Position numbers and translations under genes: made by a program. From Amycolatopsis lurida (GTDB lineage Bacteria; Actinomycetota; Actinomycetes; Mycobacteriales; Pseudonocardiaceae), in the NCBI RefSeq assembly GCF_900105055.1, contig NZ_FNTA01000004.1, positions 3,131,501 to 3,195,500 on the forward strand: a DNA stretch of 64,000 nucleotides, read 5' to 3'. Shown piece after piece: positions 33,606-42,668 of the stretch; position 1 is the stretch's first letter, and each line of letters begins with the position of its first letter. Below the pieces are notes generated by a model. It did not search any database. It was not told the origin of the DNA and saw only the letters and a list, made by a program, of their open reading frames with translations.

Positions 33606-34088
33606 TCAGCGGCTCGGGATGATCTCCGTGCCGGAGACGTAGCGCATGGCCTCGATGAACTTCGGGTCGTTCATCCGGCGCTCCATCTCCGGATAGTCGA
33701 GGTCGGCCAGCCTGGTCTGGATCCACCACAGGTTGCCGAACGGGTCGCGGACCCGGCCGACGCGGTCGCCGAAGAAGAGTTCGGTCTGCCTCGTCACCTC
33801 TTCGGCGCCCGCCTCGATGGCCCGGCGCTGCGTCTCCACGCTGTCCTCGACGTAGAGCCGCAGATACGCCGGGGTGTCGACCCAGTTGTCACGCGAGTCG
33901 AACAGCATGACGACCGAGTCGCCGATCCGGACCTCCGCGTGCCCGATCTTCCCGCCTTCGACGTACACCGGGTCGCCCAGCGGCTCGGCGTCGAAGACCC
34001 GCTTCAAGAAGTCGATCACGCTCGCGGTGTCGCGCGAGATGATCCACGGGGTGACCGTGTGGTAGCCGTCGGGGATCGGGTTGGTCAT
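33606..34088 (-). CDS. VOC-family (glyoxalase/PhnB-like) protein
   Basis: 160 aa. Two beta-alpha-beta-beta-beta modules typical of vicinal-oxygen-chelate proteins: YHTVTPWIISRDTASVIDFL, HAEVRIGDSVVMLFDS, then VTRQTELFFGDRVGRVRDPF and NLWWIQT. The PhnB-like subgroup; metal ligands are not certain. ATG start. It is on the same strand as the RT and precedes it by 139 bp; operon membership is unclear given the structured gap. Confidence 0.88.
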   Translation of the reverse strand: MTNPIPDGYHTVTPWIISRDTASVIDFLKRVFDAEPLGDPVYVEGGKIGHAEVRIGDSVVMLFDSRDNWVDTPAYLRLYVEDSVETQRRAIEAGAEEVTRQTELFFGDRVGRVRDPFGNLWWIQTRLADLDYPEMERRMNDPKFIEAMRYVSGTEIIPSR

Positions 34089-34155
34089 CGGGGTTCTCCT
34101 CGGTCGTCGTGTGCGATGAGAAGAACGCTAGAGCCCGTATAGGACAGATCGTGTC

Positions 34156-34665
34156 CTAATGCGTCTTCAGCAGGAAAGGCGGCTTCGACTCCTGCCATTC
34201 CGGCATGTCCAGCGAGTTGAGCACCTCGACGATCCGCTTCTCCTCGTACCGGAAATGCGTCTCCATGATCGCCGTGAGCCCGTCCAGCTCCCGTTGGACG
34301 TGCAGGATCTCGGCCTGACTCGACCCGGGGCCGACACCGGCGACCAGCTCTTCGAGCCGTTCGATGATCCCGGTCATGACCTCGTGATCGTGCGCGAGCT
34401 CTTCGAGCGACGGCCGCAATTCGGGGAATTTCTCCGCCAGCACGAGAAAGGCGCCGCCGTCCTCGCCGGTGTGATGCCTGGTCAGCGCCGAGCAGAAAGT
34501 GAGGCAATGAGCCCGGAGATCGCGCAGCCGCTCGGCGCGCCCCGCCGCGACCGAGCCGAGGTCGTCGTGCAGCGCGGCCAGCTCTTTACGCAGCCAGTTG
34601 TGAACCTGAACGAGTTGATTTCCGAACGCCGTCAAACGGCCGTTCGTCCGAGAAGGGGTTTCCAT
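34156..34665 (-). CDS. Hemerythrin-domain protein
   Basis: 169 aa four-helix protein with the diiron ligand set in order: His in VQVHNWLRKEL, HHTGED, LAHDHEVM and METHFRYEEKRI. This family binds O2 or iron; the physiological role here is unknown. ATG 34665 is taken as the start; a longer frame to 34737 has an atypical N-terminus. Downstream of dnaE2 on the same strand (106 bp), so it may be a trailing gene of the SOS operon, although no evidence for shared transcription is visible. Confidence 0.87.
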   Translation of the reverse strand: METPSRTNGRLTAFGNQLVQVHNWLRKELAALHDDLGSVAAGRAERLRDLRAHCLTFCSALTRHHTGEDGGAFLVLAEKFPELRPSLEELAHDHEVMTGIIERLEELVAGVGPGSSQAEILHVQRELDGLTAIMETHFRYEEKRIVEVLNSLDMPEWQESKPPFLLKTH

Positions 34666-34771
34666 GATTTCCCATGGTCCGGCGCCTCCATGCCCGCGAC
34701 GGTCTCTTTGCCGGGTGCACTGCGACGCTGGAAACACTTCAGCACGGTCCCCTGATGATCGTCAAGAGGGC

Positions 34772-37700
34772 TCAGCGGAAGTCACGGGACTTGGCGGTGA
34801 TCCGCAGCGGCAGGTGCCGGATCTGTTCGGCGAGGACGTTCACCACCTCGCCGGTGCGCTCGACCACGCCCCGGACCAGCAGCGCGGGACTGCCGCGGGC
34901 GACCCGGTGATAGCGCTGCCACACCCCCATCGTGCAGATGATGTTGATCATCCCCGTCTCGTCTTCGAGGTTCATGAAGGTGACCCCGCCCGCGGTCGCC
35001 GGCCGCTGGCGATGGGTCACCGCGCCGCCGGTCAGCACCTGCGCGCCGTGCGGGATCTCGCGCAGGCCCGCCGCCGTGACGACGCCGAGTTCGTCGAGGT
35101 GCTCCCGGACGAACTGGGTCGGGAAGCTGTCCGGCGACACCCCGGTGGCCCAGACGTCCGCGGCCGCGATGTCGATTTCGTCCATCCCCGGCAACATCGG
35201 CGCCTTGGCCCCGGTGATGAGACCCGGCAGTTTCTCCGGGCTTTCGTCGGCGACCGCGCCCGCCGCCCAGAGCGCGCTTCGCCTGCTCTCGCCGAAACAA
35301 CCGAAGGCACCGGCCGCGGCCAGCGCCTCGACCTGCGGCCTGGTCAGCCGTACCCGCCGGGCGACCTCGGACAGATCCGCGAACGGGCCGTCGCGTTCCC
35401 GCTCCTCGACGATCTTCTTCGCCAGGTTCTCACCGATCATCCGCACGGTGGACAGGCCACCCCGCACGGCGAGCAGTTCTCCCCCTTCCGGCAAGGGTTC
35501 CAGCGTCGCGTGCGGAAGACTCGCGTTGATGTCCGGGCCGAGCACCCGCACCCCGTGCCGCCGCGCGTCGGCCACCAGCGACTGCGGCGAGTAGAACCCC
35601 ATCGGCTGCGCGCGCAGCAAACCCGCCAGGAACGCGTCCGGGTGGTAGTACTTGAAGTACGCGCTCGCGAACACCAGCAGGGCGAAACTCAGCGCGTGGC
35701 TCTCCGGGAAACCGAAATTCGCGAACGCCTTGAGCTTGCCGAAGATCTTCTCGGCGAGCTCGCCATCGACGTCGTTCTTCGCGGCGCCTTCGAGGAAGCG
35801 GCGTTTGAGCCGCTCCATTTTCTGTTCGGACCGTTTCGCCCCCATGGCGTGCCGTAACTGATCCGCCTCCGCCGGCGTGAAATCGGCGATATCGAGGGCG
35901 ATCTGCATCATCTGTTCCTGGAACAGCGGGACACCGAGGGTCTTTCCCAGCGCGTTGGCCAGTTTCGGATGGTCGAAATCCCATTTCTCCTGGCCGTTCT
36001 TGCGCCGGATGTAGGGATGCACCGAACCACCCTGGATCGGCCCGGGCCGGATGAGCGCGACCTCGACCGCCAGATCGTAGAACTTCTTGGGACGCAAGCG
36101 GGGCAGCGTGGCCAGCTGCGCACGGCTCTCCACCTGGAAGACACCGATCGCGTCGGCCCGGCAGAGCATTTCGTAGATGTTCTGATCCTTGAGATCCAAT
36201 TCGGAGATGTCGACCTCTTCCCCTTTGTGGTCACGAACCAGGTCGATCATATAGTGCAGGGCCGACAACATTCCGAGGCCGAGCAGATCGAATTTGACCA
36301 GCCCCGCGGCGGCGCAGTCGTCCTTCTCCCACTGCACGACACTGCGATTCTCCATGCGGGCCCATTCGATCGGGACGACCTCGCTCACCGGCTGACGGCA
36401 GATCACCATCCCGCCGGAATGGATACCCAGATGCCGAGGGAAGTCTTCGAGTGCGCAGGCCAGCTCCACGACCTCTTCCGGAATGTCGTGATCGTGGTCC
36501 TTTTCCGTGGCCCGCAACGCTCCCCAGCGGTCGATCTGCTTGCTCCACGCGTCCTGCTGGCCGGGCGAGTACCCCAGCGCCCGTGCCGCGTCCCGGACCG
36601 CGGACCGGGCCCGGTAGGTGATGACGTTCGCCACCTGCGCGGTGTTCAGCCGCCCGTATTTCCCGTAGACGTACTGGATCGCCTCCTCACGACGGTCGGA
36701 TTCGATGTCGAGATCGATGTCCGGATAACCGTCGCGATCCGGGGCGAGGAACCGTTCGAAGAGCAGGCCGTAGCGCACGGCGTCGACCTTGGTGATGCCG
36801 AGCGCGTAACAGACCGCCGAGTTCGCGGCAGATCCCCGGCCCTGGCAGAGGATGTGGTTGGTCCGGCAGAAGTTCACGATGTCCCAGACGATCAGGAAGT
36901 AGCCGGGGAAGCCCAGTTCTTCGATGACGTCCAGCTCGTGGTCGATCAGCTTCTTGGCTTTTTCGCGGTATTCCTCGTCCTTGTTCTTTTCGTGCTCCTT
37001 CGCTCCCGCGTAGGTGAGTTCGCGGAGATAGGACGCTTCGGTGTACCCCTCCGGTACGTCGAACGGCGGCAGCTTCGGCTCGATGTGGTGGAGTTCGAAC
37101 GCGCACTCCCGGCCGAGCAGCGCCGCCCGCTGCACCGCGCCCGGGTACCGCTCGAAGATCTCGGCCATCTCCTCCCCCGACCGCAGGAACGCCGTTCCCG
37201 CGGCGGGCAGCCAGCCCTCCATGTCCTCCAGGCCTCGCCGCGCGCGGATGGCGCTGAGCGCGTCGGCGAGCGGGGCCCGCTCCGGCCGGGCGTAATGCGC
37301 GGCCGTGGTCGCCACCGTCGGCAGGCCGAACTCGTCGGCCATTTCGCTCAGCAGGTCGTTGTGCGTGCTGTCCAAGGGAAGGCTGTGGTCGATGAGCTCG
37401 ACGTAGACGTTCTCCCGGCCGAAGCAGTCGATGAGTTCCTTCAGTCTCACGACGGCCGCGGCGGGGCCCTCGGTGACGAGCGCCTTGCGTACCGCGCCCT
37501 TGCGGCAACCGGTGAGCACCACGCACTTCCCGCGCACCTCTTCGGCGACCGCGCGCAGGTCGTAGACCGGCCTGCCCTTCTCCGCCCTTTCCTTGGGCGA
37601 CAGCGTTTCGCGGTCGAAGCCGGACAACTGGCCGGCGGTGATCGCCCGGTTCAGGCTCAGGTACCCGTCCTGTTGCTTCGCCAGTAGGAGCAGGTGCTCG

Positions 37701-38125
37701 CCCTCGGGATCGGCGAAGCCGTTCTGCGGCCCGGAAAGACCGAAACTGAGTTCAGTGCCGAAGACGGTGTGCACGCCCAGCTCCCTCGCCGCTTCAGCGA
37801 AGCGCACCACGCCGTACATGCCGTCGTGATCGGTGAGCGCGATCGCGTCCAGACCCAGCCGTGCCGCCTCCTCCACCAATTCCTCGGGATGGCTCGCCCC
37901 GTCGAGGAAACTGAAGTTCGAATGGCAGTGCAGTTCGGCGTACGGCACCCGGCGCGCGGTGGCGCCGTCGTCTTCACCGATCAGCCCGGTCAGATCCGCG
38001 GGCGGCCGATACCCCTGCCGCTTCGCACTCCAGGCGGGACTGTCACCGCCGTCGCCGGGCGGCACCTCGCCCGCGAGCTCACGGGCGAGGTCCTTCCACG
38101 GCCGCGGAGGGTTGTTCCAGCCCAT
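34772..38125 (-). CDS. dnaE2: Error-prone DNA polymerase DnaE2 (ImuC)
   Basis: 1117 aa C-family polymerase used for mutagenic translesion synthesis with ImuA' and ImuB. N-terminal PHP domain (ELHCHSNFSFLDGASHPEEL ... ALTDHDGMYG), palm with the catalytic acidic triad in YPDIDLDIES, finger regions and a C-terminal OB-fold segment. Length and the absence of an essential-replicase C-terminal extension distinguish it from DnaE1. ATG 38125 starts 3 nt after the stop of a 50-aa ORF, implying coupling within the imuA'-imuB-ORF-dnaE2 operon under the LexA box at 40670-40685. Confidence 0.97.
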   Translation of the reverse strand: MGWNNPPRPWKDLARELAGEVPPGDGGDSPAWSAKRQGYRPPADLTGLIGEDDGATARRVPYAELHCHSNFSFLDGASHPEELVEEAARLGLDAIALTDHDGMYGVVRFAEAARELGVHTVFGTELSFGLSGPQNGFADPEGEHLLLLAKQQDGYLSLNRAITAGQLSGFDRETLSPKERAEKGRPVYDLRAVAEEVRGKCVVLTGCRKGAVRKALVTEGPAAAVVRLKELIDCFGRENVYVELIDHSLPLDSTHNDLLSEMADEFGLPTVATTAAHYARPERAPLADALSAIRARRGLEDMEGWLPAAGTAFLRSGEEMAEIFERYPGAVQRAALLGRECAFELHHIEPKLPPFDVPEGYTEASYLRELTYAGAKEHEKNKDEEYREKAKKLIDHELDVIEELGFPGYFLIVWDIVNFCRTNHILCQGRGSAANSAVCYALGITKVDAVRYGLLFERFLAPDRDGYPDIDLDIESDRREEAIQYVYGKYGRLNTAQVANVITYRARSAVRDAARALGYSPGQQDAWSKQIDRWGALRATEKDHDHDIPEEVVELACALEDFPRHLGIHSGGMVICRQPVSEVVPIEWARMENRSVVQWEKDDCAAAGLVKFDLLGLGMLSALHYMIDLVRDHKGEEVDISELDLKDQNIYEMLCRADAIGVFQVESRAQLATLPRLRPKKFYDLAVEVALIRPGPIQGGSVHPYIRRKNGQEKWDFDHPKLANALGKTLGVPLFQEQMMQIALDIADFTPAEADQLRHAMGAKRSEQKMERLKRRFLEGAAKNDVDGELAEKIFGKLKAFANFGFPESHALSFALLVFASAYFKYYHPDAFLAGLLRAQPMGFYSPQSLVADARRHGVRVLGPDINASLPHATLEPLPEGGELLAVRGGLSTVRMIGENLAKKIVEERERDGPFADLSEVARRVRLTRPQVEALAAAGAFGCFGESRRSALWAAGAVADESPEKLPGLITGAKAPMLPGMDEIDIAAADVWATGVSPDSFPTQFVREHLDELGVVTAAGLREIPHGAQVLTGGAVTHRQRPATAGGVTFMNLEDETGMINIICTMGVWQRYHRVARGSPALLVRGVVERTGEVVNVLAEQIRHLPLRITAKSRDFR

Positions 38126-38128
38126 GGG

Positions 38129-38281
38129 TCACCGGTTCTCGGTCGAACTTCTCGGCGCGGGAACGAACACTTCCGCGCGCGGGACGCACGCCGCCCAGGC
38201 GGTGTCCAGCTCGGCACGCTGCACCGGGATGGCCGGTTCCTCCAGCCAGCGTCGCACCAGCCGCGTGTACTCCTCGTCCAT
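38129..38281 (-). CDS. 50-aa ORF between imuB and dnaE2
   Basis: MDEEYTRLVRRWLEEPAIPV and then AELDTAWAACVPRAEVFVPA, ending SSTENR. ATG 38281 lies 2 nt after the imuB stop, with GAAGGGAAG upstream in imuB, and its stop lies 3 nt before the dnaE2 start. The tight packing on both sides argues that it is translated. No family recognised. It could be a small mutasome accessory protein or a remnant of genes that sit here in other actinobacteria. Confidence 0.55.
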   Translation of the reverse strand: MDEEYTRLVRRWLEEPAIPVQRAELDTAWAACVPRAEVFVPAPRSSTENR

Positions 38282-38283
38282 GG

Positions 38284-39894
38284 TCAGTCGTACTTCCCTT
38301 CCAGTGTCCACATCGGATTCTTGTGGTGCTCGAAGCGCAGCAGCACCGCCTCTTCGGCGTCCTGCCCGTCGGCCAGCAGCACCTGCAACCGCATCCGGGT
38401 CCCCGACCGGGCGTGCCCCGCCCCGGCTCGGACACCGACGAACCACGGCCCGGCCCAGGCGATCACCTCGCGCGGCTCACCACCCTCGAAACTCACGAGG
38501 AACGGCGCGGCGGTGACCCGGCGCCGCGCGGTGATCTCCACGGCGCGCCCGTTCTCGTCCAGCACCTGAGCGGGCACCGGGCGGGCGAACACCGTCGCCG
38601 GGGAGGGCGACGGGAGCCGCCCCGCCCAGTTCGCGTCCGCCTGCGCCGACTTCTCCCGCCTGTCGCCCCACGGCACCAGCCGGACCCGCTCGGCGGGGTC
38701 GCGACCGCCGTCGAGCACCGCGGTGAAGACGCTCTCCGGACCGAGCAACCCCTGCACCCGCACCAAGGCGCGGCCGGCACGCTCACCGGACAGCCCTTCG
38801 TCCTCTGTGGACGGACGCAGCACACCCGTCGCGCCCGCCTGCCACAAGCCGAGCTGCAGCGACCGCCCTTCGACCGTCTCCTCCGGCTCCAGCCGCAACC
38901 GCACGACTCCGGAGTTGGGGCGGTCCTTGGCTTTCAGCCAGCCTTCGAACTGCCAGCGCACCCTGTCCGCGACACCGAGCGGAGTCAGCGGTTCGGCGCA
39001 GCGCCACACCCGGCCGAGCTGCTCGCCGGTCTCGGTGGTGGCATAGATGCCGAGCCGGGTGCAGGCCAGCCCGTGCGCGGCGAGCCCGGCGTGGAAGCGT
39101 TCGCCGAGTCCTTTCGCCACGAACGCGGCGGCGTCCACCCGGTCGATCGGCGGGTCGAACGCCTTCGCCAGGGAGAGTTCCGGTGGTGGCCGCCGACGCG
39201 ACGGCGGACGTTCGGACCGTCCTCGCGCCAGCCGGTGCGCGAGCACACCCTCCGCCCCGAAGCGCGCGGAAACGTCGCTTTCGTCGAGCGCCGCGAAGGC
39301 GCCCAGCGTGTGCAGGCCGAGCTGCTTGAGCAAGGTGACCAGCTCGGCGCGGCCCGCTTCGGGCTGATCGAGCTCGCGGATGGGCAACGGCGCCAGGAAT
39401 TCCGCCGTCCCACCGGGTTCGACCAGCGTCGACCGGCGGGCGGCGAGCGTCGCGGCGAACAGGCCGTCGGCGACGCCGACCTGACTTTCTACTCCCGCCG
39501 CCACGGACACCTCGTCCACGAGTCTTTCGAGAAGGCCGTGCTCACCGCCGAAGTAGCCGGCCGCGCCGTCGACCGGGACGGCGACGATCCCCGGGCGGAC
39601 CACCTCGACACCGACGGCCAGCTCCTCCACGGCCCGTGCGACGGACTCGAAGAGCCGGGCGTCACGACCGTCGTCCTCGCCGAAGACCGCCAGATCCGGG
39701 CAGCAGGACTGGGCCTCGCGCCGCCGCATCCCGCGGCGGACGCCGTATCCCCTGGCCACCGCGGTGCAGGCGACCACCCGGTTCGCCGAGAAGACCGCGG
39801 CGGGGCGGCCGACGGGTTCGCCCGCGACGGCCGCGGCGGCGACCGCGGGCCAGTCCGGGCACCACAACACCAGCATGCGCACAGGCAGATTCAC
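38284..39894 (-). CDS. imuB: ImuB-type Y-family polymerase homologue
   Basis: 536 aa. Y-family layout, but the catalytic carboxylates are absent: the first strand reads LVLWCPDWPAVAAAA rather than DMDAFF, and VPVDGAAGYFGGE replaces the SIDE motif. This is typical of ImuB, a non-catalytic adaptor linking DnaE2 to the beta clamp. A clamp-binding motif QLGLW is at residues 347-351, in the place of QLPLWG of the mycobacterial protein. GTG 39894 overlaps the imuA' stop (GTGA), so the genes are coupled. C-terminal segment has an ImuA'-binding-like tail. Confidence 0.93.
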   Translation of the reverse strand: MNLPVRMLVLWCPDWPAVAAAAVAGEPVGRPAAVFSANRVVACTAVARGYGVRRGMRRREAQSCCPDLAVFGEDDGRDARLFESVARAVEELAVGVEVVRPGIVAVPVDGAAGYFGGEHGLLERLVDEVSVAAGVESQVGVADGLFAATLAARRSTLVEPGGTAEFLAPLPIRELDQPEAGRAELVTLLKQLGLHTLGAFAALDESDVSARFGAEGVLAHRLARGRSERPPSRRRPPPELSLAKAFDPPIDRVDAAAFVAKGLGERFHAGLAAHGLACTRLGIYATTETGEQLGRVWRCAEPLTPLGVADRVRWQFEGWLKAKDRPNSGVVRLRLEPEETVEGRSLQLGLWQAGATGVLRPSTEDEGLSGERAGRALVRVQGLLGPESVFTAVLDGGRDPAERVRLVPWGDRREKSAQADANWAGRLPSPSPATVFARPVPAQVLDENGRAVEITARRRVTAAPFLVSFEGGEPREVIAWAGPWFVGVRAGAGHARSGTRMRLQVLLADGQDAEEAVLLRFEHHKNPMWTLEGKYD

Positions 39895-40595
39895 GCCGTC
39901 CCCCACCTGGTCGCGGGGAAGTCCGCCCGCTCGACCTCGCCCTGGCCGGGGAACCGCAGCAAAGCCGACATCGGCCGGGCGGCCGCACCCCGGCCACCCG
40001 CCCGCACCTCCACCTCACGAGTGCGCAGATGGCCCGCGCCACCGCCGGTGAAGCCCGTCCATCGCGTGCGACGACAGCTCAGTTCGACCTCAGCACCGGG
40101 CCAGGAGCCCAGCGAAAGCAGCACCGATCCACGGTTACGCGCGCGGGCGGACAACCTTCTCGCCACCTCGGGCCGGGCGAGCCCCGGCCCGACGACCACG
40201 AGGTCGAAACCGTCGAGCAGCGCCGCGGTCACCGCCGGGAACTCGGCACCGGGACGGGGGACCAGCGCCAGCCTGCCCACCTCGACCCCGAGTTCCGCGG
40301 CGGCGACCACCCCGAGCGCGGGCAGGCCGACCGCGACCGCCCACGCACCGCCGGCGGTCGCGGCGGCCAGCAGGGTGAGCATCAATGACGTGGACCCCAG
40401 CACCGAAACGGTGCTCCCGCGCCGGAGCCCCGCGGCGGGCAGCAGACCGGACAACGCCGGGGACACCGGGAGCACCCTTCCCGTCGTCCTCGCGTGTTCG
40501 GCCGCGGAAGCCACGCCACTGGCCGTGCTCACTCCTGGCAAAGCCGCCAGCCTCGCCAACGGCAAGGCCCGCGCCTCGACCACCTCCGCTGTCAC
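39891..40595 (-). CDS. imuA': ImuA' mutasome protein (RecA-like fold remnant)
   Basis: 234 aa. RecA-related protein without a functional Walker A motif: GLRRGSTVSVLGSTSLMLTL takes the place of GxxxxGKT. It interacts with ImuB in the mycobacterial mutasome. GTG 40595 is preceded by GGGGAGGCGAG at good spacing. A longer frame reaches ATG 40670, which overlaps the LexA box, so it is less likely. First gene of the SOS-controlled operon. Confidence 0.85.
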   Translation of the reverse strand: MTAEVVEARALPLARLAALPGVSTASGVASAAEHARTTGRVLPVSPALSGLLPAAGLRRGSTVSVLGSTSLMLTLLAAATAGGAWAVAVGLPALGVVAAAELGVEVGRLALVPRPGAEFPAVTAALLDGFDLVVVGPGLARPEVARRLSARARNRGSVLLSLGSWPGAEVELSCRRTRWTGFTGGGAGHLRTREVEVRAGGRGAAARPMSALLRFPGQGEVERADFPATRWGTA

Positions 40596-40669
40596 CGGAC
40601 CTCGCCTCCCCACGACACCTAGACCGTCCTTTGTGGACGGCGACGGCGTGCCACGGGGAAGGCGGCACA

Positions 40670-40685
40670 TCGAACGCTTGTTCGA
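40670..40685 (-). promoter_or_regulatory. LexA (SOS) box upstream of imuA'-imuB-dnaE2
   Basis: TCGAACAAGCGTTCGA on the operon strand: perfect TCGAAC/GTTCGA arms and a centre matching the actinobacterial consensus. It lies 75 bp upstream of the imuA' start. On the other strand it lies 109 bp before the GTG of the next gene, which may also be under its control. Confidence 0.92.
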
Positions 40686-40794
40686 TGCCTCCAGTAGACC
40701 GGGTGGCGCAGCGGTTGTCAAGCGAGCCGGAACGATCACCGGACCTGTCACGTCCGATGTCCGGAATCGCCGTGTCAAGAAAGGAAAACCCGCA

Positions 40795-41613
40795 GTGGAC
40801 GACGCTTGGCCCGAGACGGTGAACGGCTGGGAACTCGCCAGGGAAGGCCATATCGAGAACTACCGCAAACGCCTGGCCAACCGGGTCACGGTCACCGCGA
40901 TCTGGGAGAACGGGACCGGACGGGGCCAGGTGGACGCCCGCACCGAGCCGCTGGGCGGCGGGCGGACCCTGACCAGCAGCCGCAAGGACTTCCAGGACAA
41001 GGACGCGTTCTGGACCGCCGCGACGTGCGTGCTGGAGATGGCTGCGAACCTGCCGTCGCTGGACTGGGGCACGAGCCCGGCGCCCACGGCGCTGGCGGGC
41101 ACCGTGGCGGGCATGGTCGAGGCGAAGCCCGGCACCAGTGGCCACCCGGAGGCCGAACTGACGTTCACGTTGACCGAAGGCCACACCGTGACCCTGGTCA
41201 TGACCGACGAACAGGCCTTCGACCTGAGCAACAGCATCTCGCGGCTCGATCACCACGTCTGGTCCGAAGAACGCGAGGACGAAGAAGAAGATGAAGACTA
41301 CGAGGACTACGACGAGGCCGTCGTAGTCGAAGAAGTGCCTGACGTCAGCGAAGTCCAGTCCGGTCCGGACACCGGGCACGACCTGGTCACGGTTCTGGAG
41401 GAACGGTTCGGCGTCACCGAGGACAATCTGCTGGCGCACGTCGACTGGTCCGCGCTCATCGTGGTGGGTGAACCCGCGGTGAGCTCCCTCATCGAACGAG
41501 GTGAAGAGCTGACCGCCGCGGTCGCGCCGCGGTGGTATCCGGTCGTGGCGGACCGGCCCGGTGAGCGCTGGGTCGTCCTGAAGCGCACCGGCCTGCGCTA
41601 CCACGGGGAATGA
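40795..41613 (+). CDS. Unknown cytoplasmic protein with acidic segment
   Basis: 272 aa. The N-terminal half reads as a mixed alpha/beta domain (VNGWELAREGHIENYRKRLA; TLTEGHTVTLVMTDEQAFDL). A very acidic stretch (EEREDEEEDEDYEDYDEA) follows, then a C-terminal domain with WSALIVVGEPAVSSLI. GTG 40795 has AAAGGAAAA upstream. Divergent from the SOS operon; the LexA box lies within the divergent promoter region. No recognised family. Confidence 0.75.
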   Translation: MDDAWPETVNGWELAREGHIENYRKRLANRVTVTAIWENGTGRGQVDARTEPLGGGRTLTSSRKDFQDKDAFWTAATCVLEMAANLPSLDWGTSPAPTALAGTVAGMVEAKPGTSGHPEAELTFTLTEGHTVTLVMTDEQAFDLSNSISRLDHHVWSEEREDEEEDEDYEDYDEAVVVEEVPDVSEVQSGPDTGHDLVTVLEERFGVTEDNLLAHVDWSALIVVGEPAVSSLIERGEELTAAVAPRWYPVVADRPGERWVVLKRTGLRYHGE

Positions 41614-41616
41614 AGC

Positions 41617-41662
41617 CTCGTGAGTGGTAAGGACGGTTAGAACCGTCCTTACCACTCACGAG
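41617..41662. terminator. Perfect 22-bp inverted repeat, terminator-like
   Basis: Arms 41617-41638 and 41641-41662 around a 2-nt centre (CTCGTGAGTGGTAAGGACGG and complement). Starts 4 bp after the preceding stop. No T-tract. Its sequence differs from the GAAGGGGCC-type palindromes. Confidence 0.8.
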
Positions 41663-41720
41663 ACCGGACCGCCGTTGTCCAGCGAGCCGTGAACCGCGCC
41701 GCGTGCCCGACAATAGGCAC

Positions 41721-42668
41721 ATGTACCCGGAGATCGAGCCCCACGCGTCAGGCCACCTGGACACCGGCGACGGCAACCTCGTGTACTGGGAGGAATGCGG
41801 GAACCCCGGCGGCAAGCCCGTGGTGTTCCTGCACGGCGGCCCCGGCGGCGGCTGTTCACCGTCGCACCGCCGGCTGTTCGACCCGTCCGCCTATCGGATC
41901 GTCCTGTTCGACCAGCGCGGGTGCGGGCGGTCGCTGCCGCACGCGTCGGAGTCGGAAGACCTTTCGTCGAACACGACCTGGCATCTCGTCGACGACATGG
42001 AACGCCTGCGGAAGTCGCTGGACATCCCGCGGTGGCAGGTGTTCGGCGGATCCTGGGGGTCGACGCTGGCGTTGGCGTACGCCGAAAAACACCCGGAACG
42101 GGTGGCGGAACTGGTGCTGCGCGGGGTCTTCACGCTGCGTTCGTCCGAAGTGGACTGGTACTACCGGGGTGGCGCGGCGAACGTCTTCCCGGACCTGTGG
42201 GAGAAGTTCACGGCGCCGATCGCCGGCCTCGACGGCGATCCCGTCGAGTTGTACGCGAAGCTGCTCGCCGACCCCGACCCCGCGGTGCACGGGCCTGCCG
42301 CCGTCGCGTGGAGCACTTGGGAGGGCGCGACGGGCACCCTGCTCCCCCAGCCCGAACGGGTGGCGGATTTCGCCGTGCCGGAGTACGCGCTGGCGTTCGC
42401 CCGCATCGAGAACCACTATTTCGTGAACAACGGGTGGCTCGAGGAAGGACAGCTGATCCGGGAGGCCACCGTGTTGAAGGACATACCCGGCGTGATCGTG
42501 CAGGGGCGGTACGACCTCGCCACGCCCGCGGTTTCCGCGTGGGACCTGCACAAGGCATGGCCGGAGTCGGAACTGGTGATCGTGCCGGACGCCGGGCACG
42601 TGTACGACGAACCCGGCATCCTGGCCGCGTTGCTGGCGGCGACGGACCGGTTCCGCGATCGGCCCTAG
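41721..42668 (+). CDS. pip: Prolyl aminopeptidase
   Basis: 315 aa alpha/beta hydrolase that removes N-terminal proline. Signatures: oxyanion loop HGGPGGGCSP, DQRGCGRS, nucleophile Ser in GGSWGSTLAL, Asp in QGRYDLATP and His in DAGHVYDE. Length is normal for S33 proline iminopeptidase. ATG 41721 follows an ACAATA -10-like box at leaderless spacing; ATG 41703 further upstream is less likely. No signal peptide, so cytoplasmic. Confidence 0.95.
   Translation: MYPEIEPHASGHLDTGDGNLVYWEECGNPGGKPVVFLHGGPGGGCSPSHRRLFDPSAYRIVLFDQRGCGRSLPHASESEDLSSNTTWHLVDDMERLRKSLDIPRWQVFGGSWGSTLALAYAEKHPERVAELVLRGVFTLRSSEVDWYYRGGAANVFPDLWEKFTAPIAGLDGDPVELYAKLLADPDPAVHGPAAVAWSTWEGATGTLLPQPERVADFAVPEYALAFARIENHYFVNNGWLEEGQLIREATVLKDIPGVIVQGRYDLATPAVSAWDLHKAWPESELVIVPDAGHVYDEPGILAALLAATDRFRDRP

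Noticed and set aside
38284..39894. Active Y-family polymerase (dinB-like)
   Set aside because: The catalytic carboxylates are missing and the gene sits in the ImuA'-ImuB-DnaE2 arrangement; it is an ImuB adaptor.
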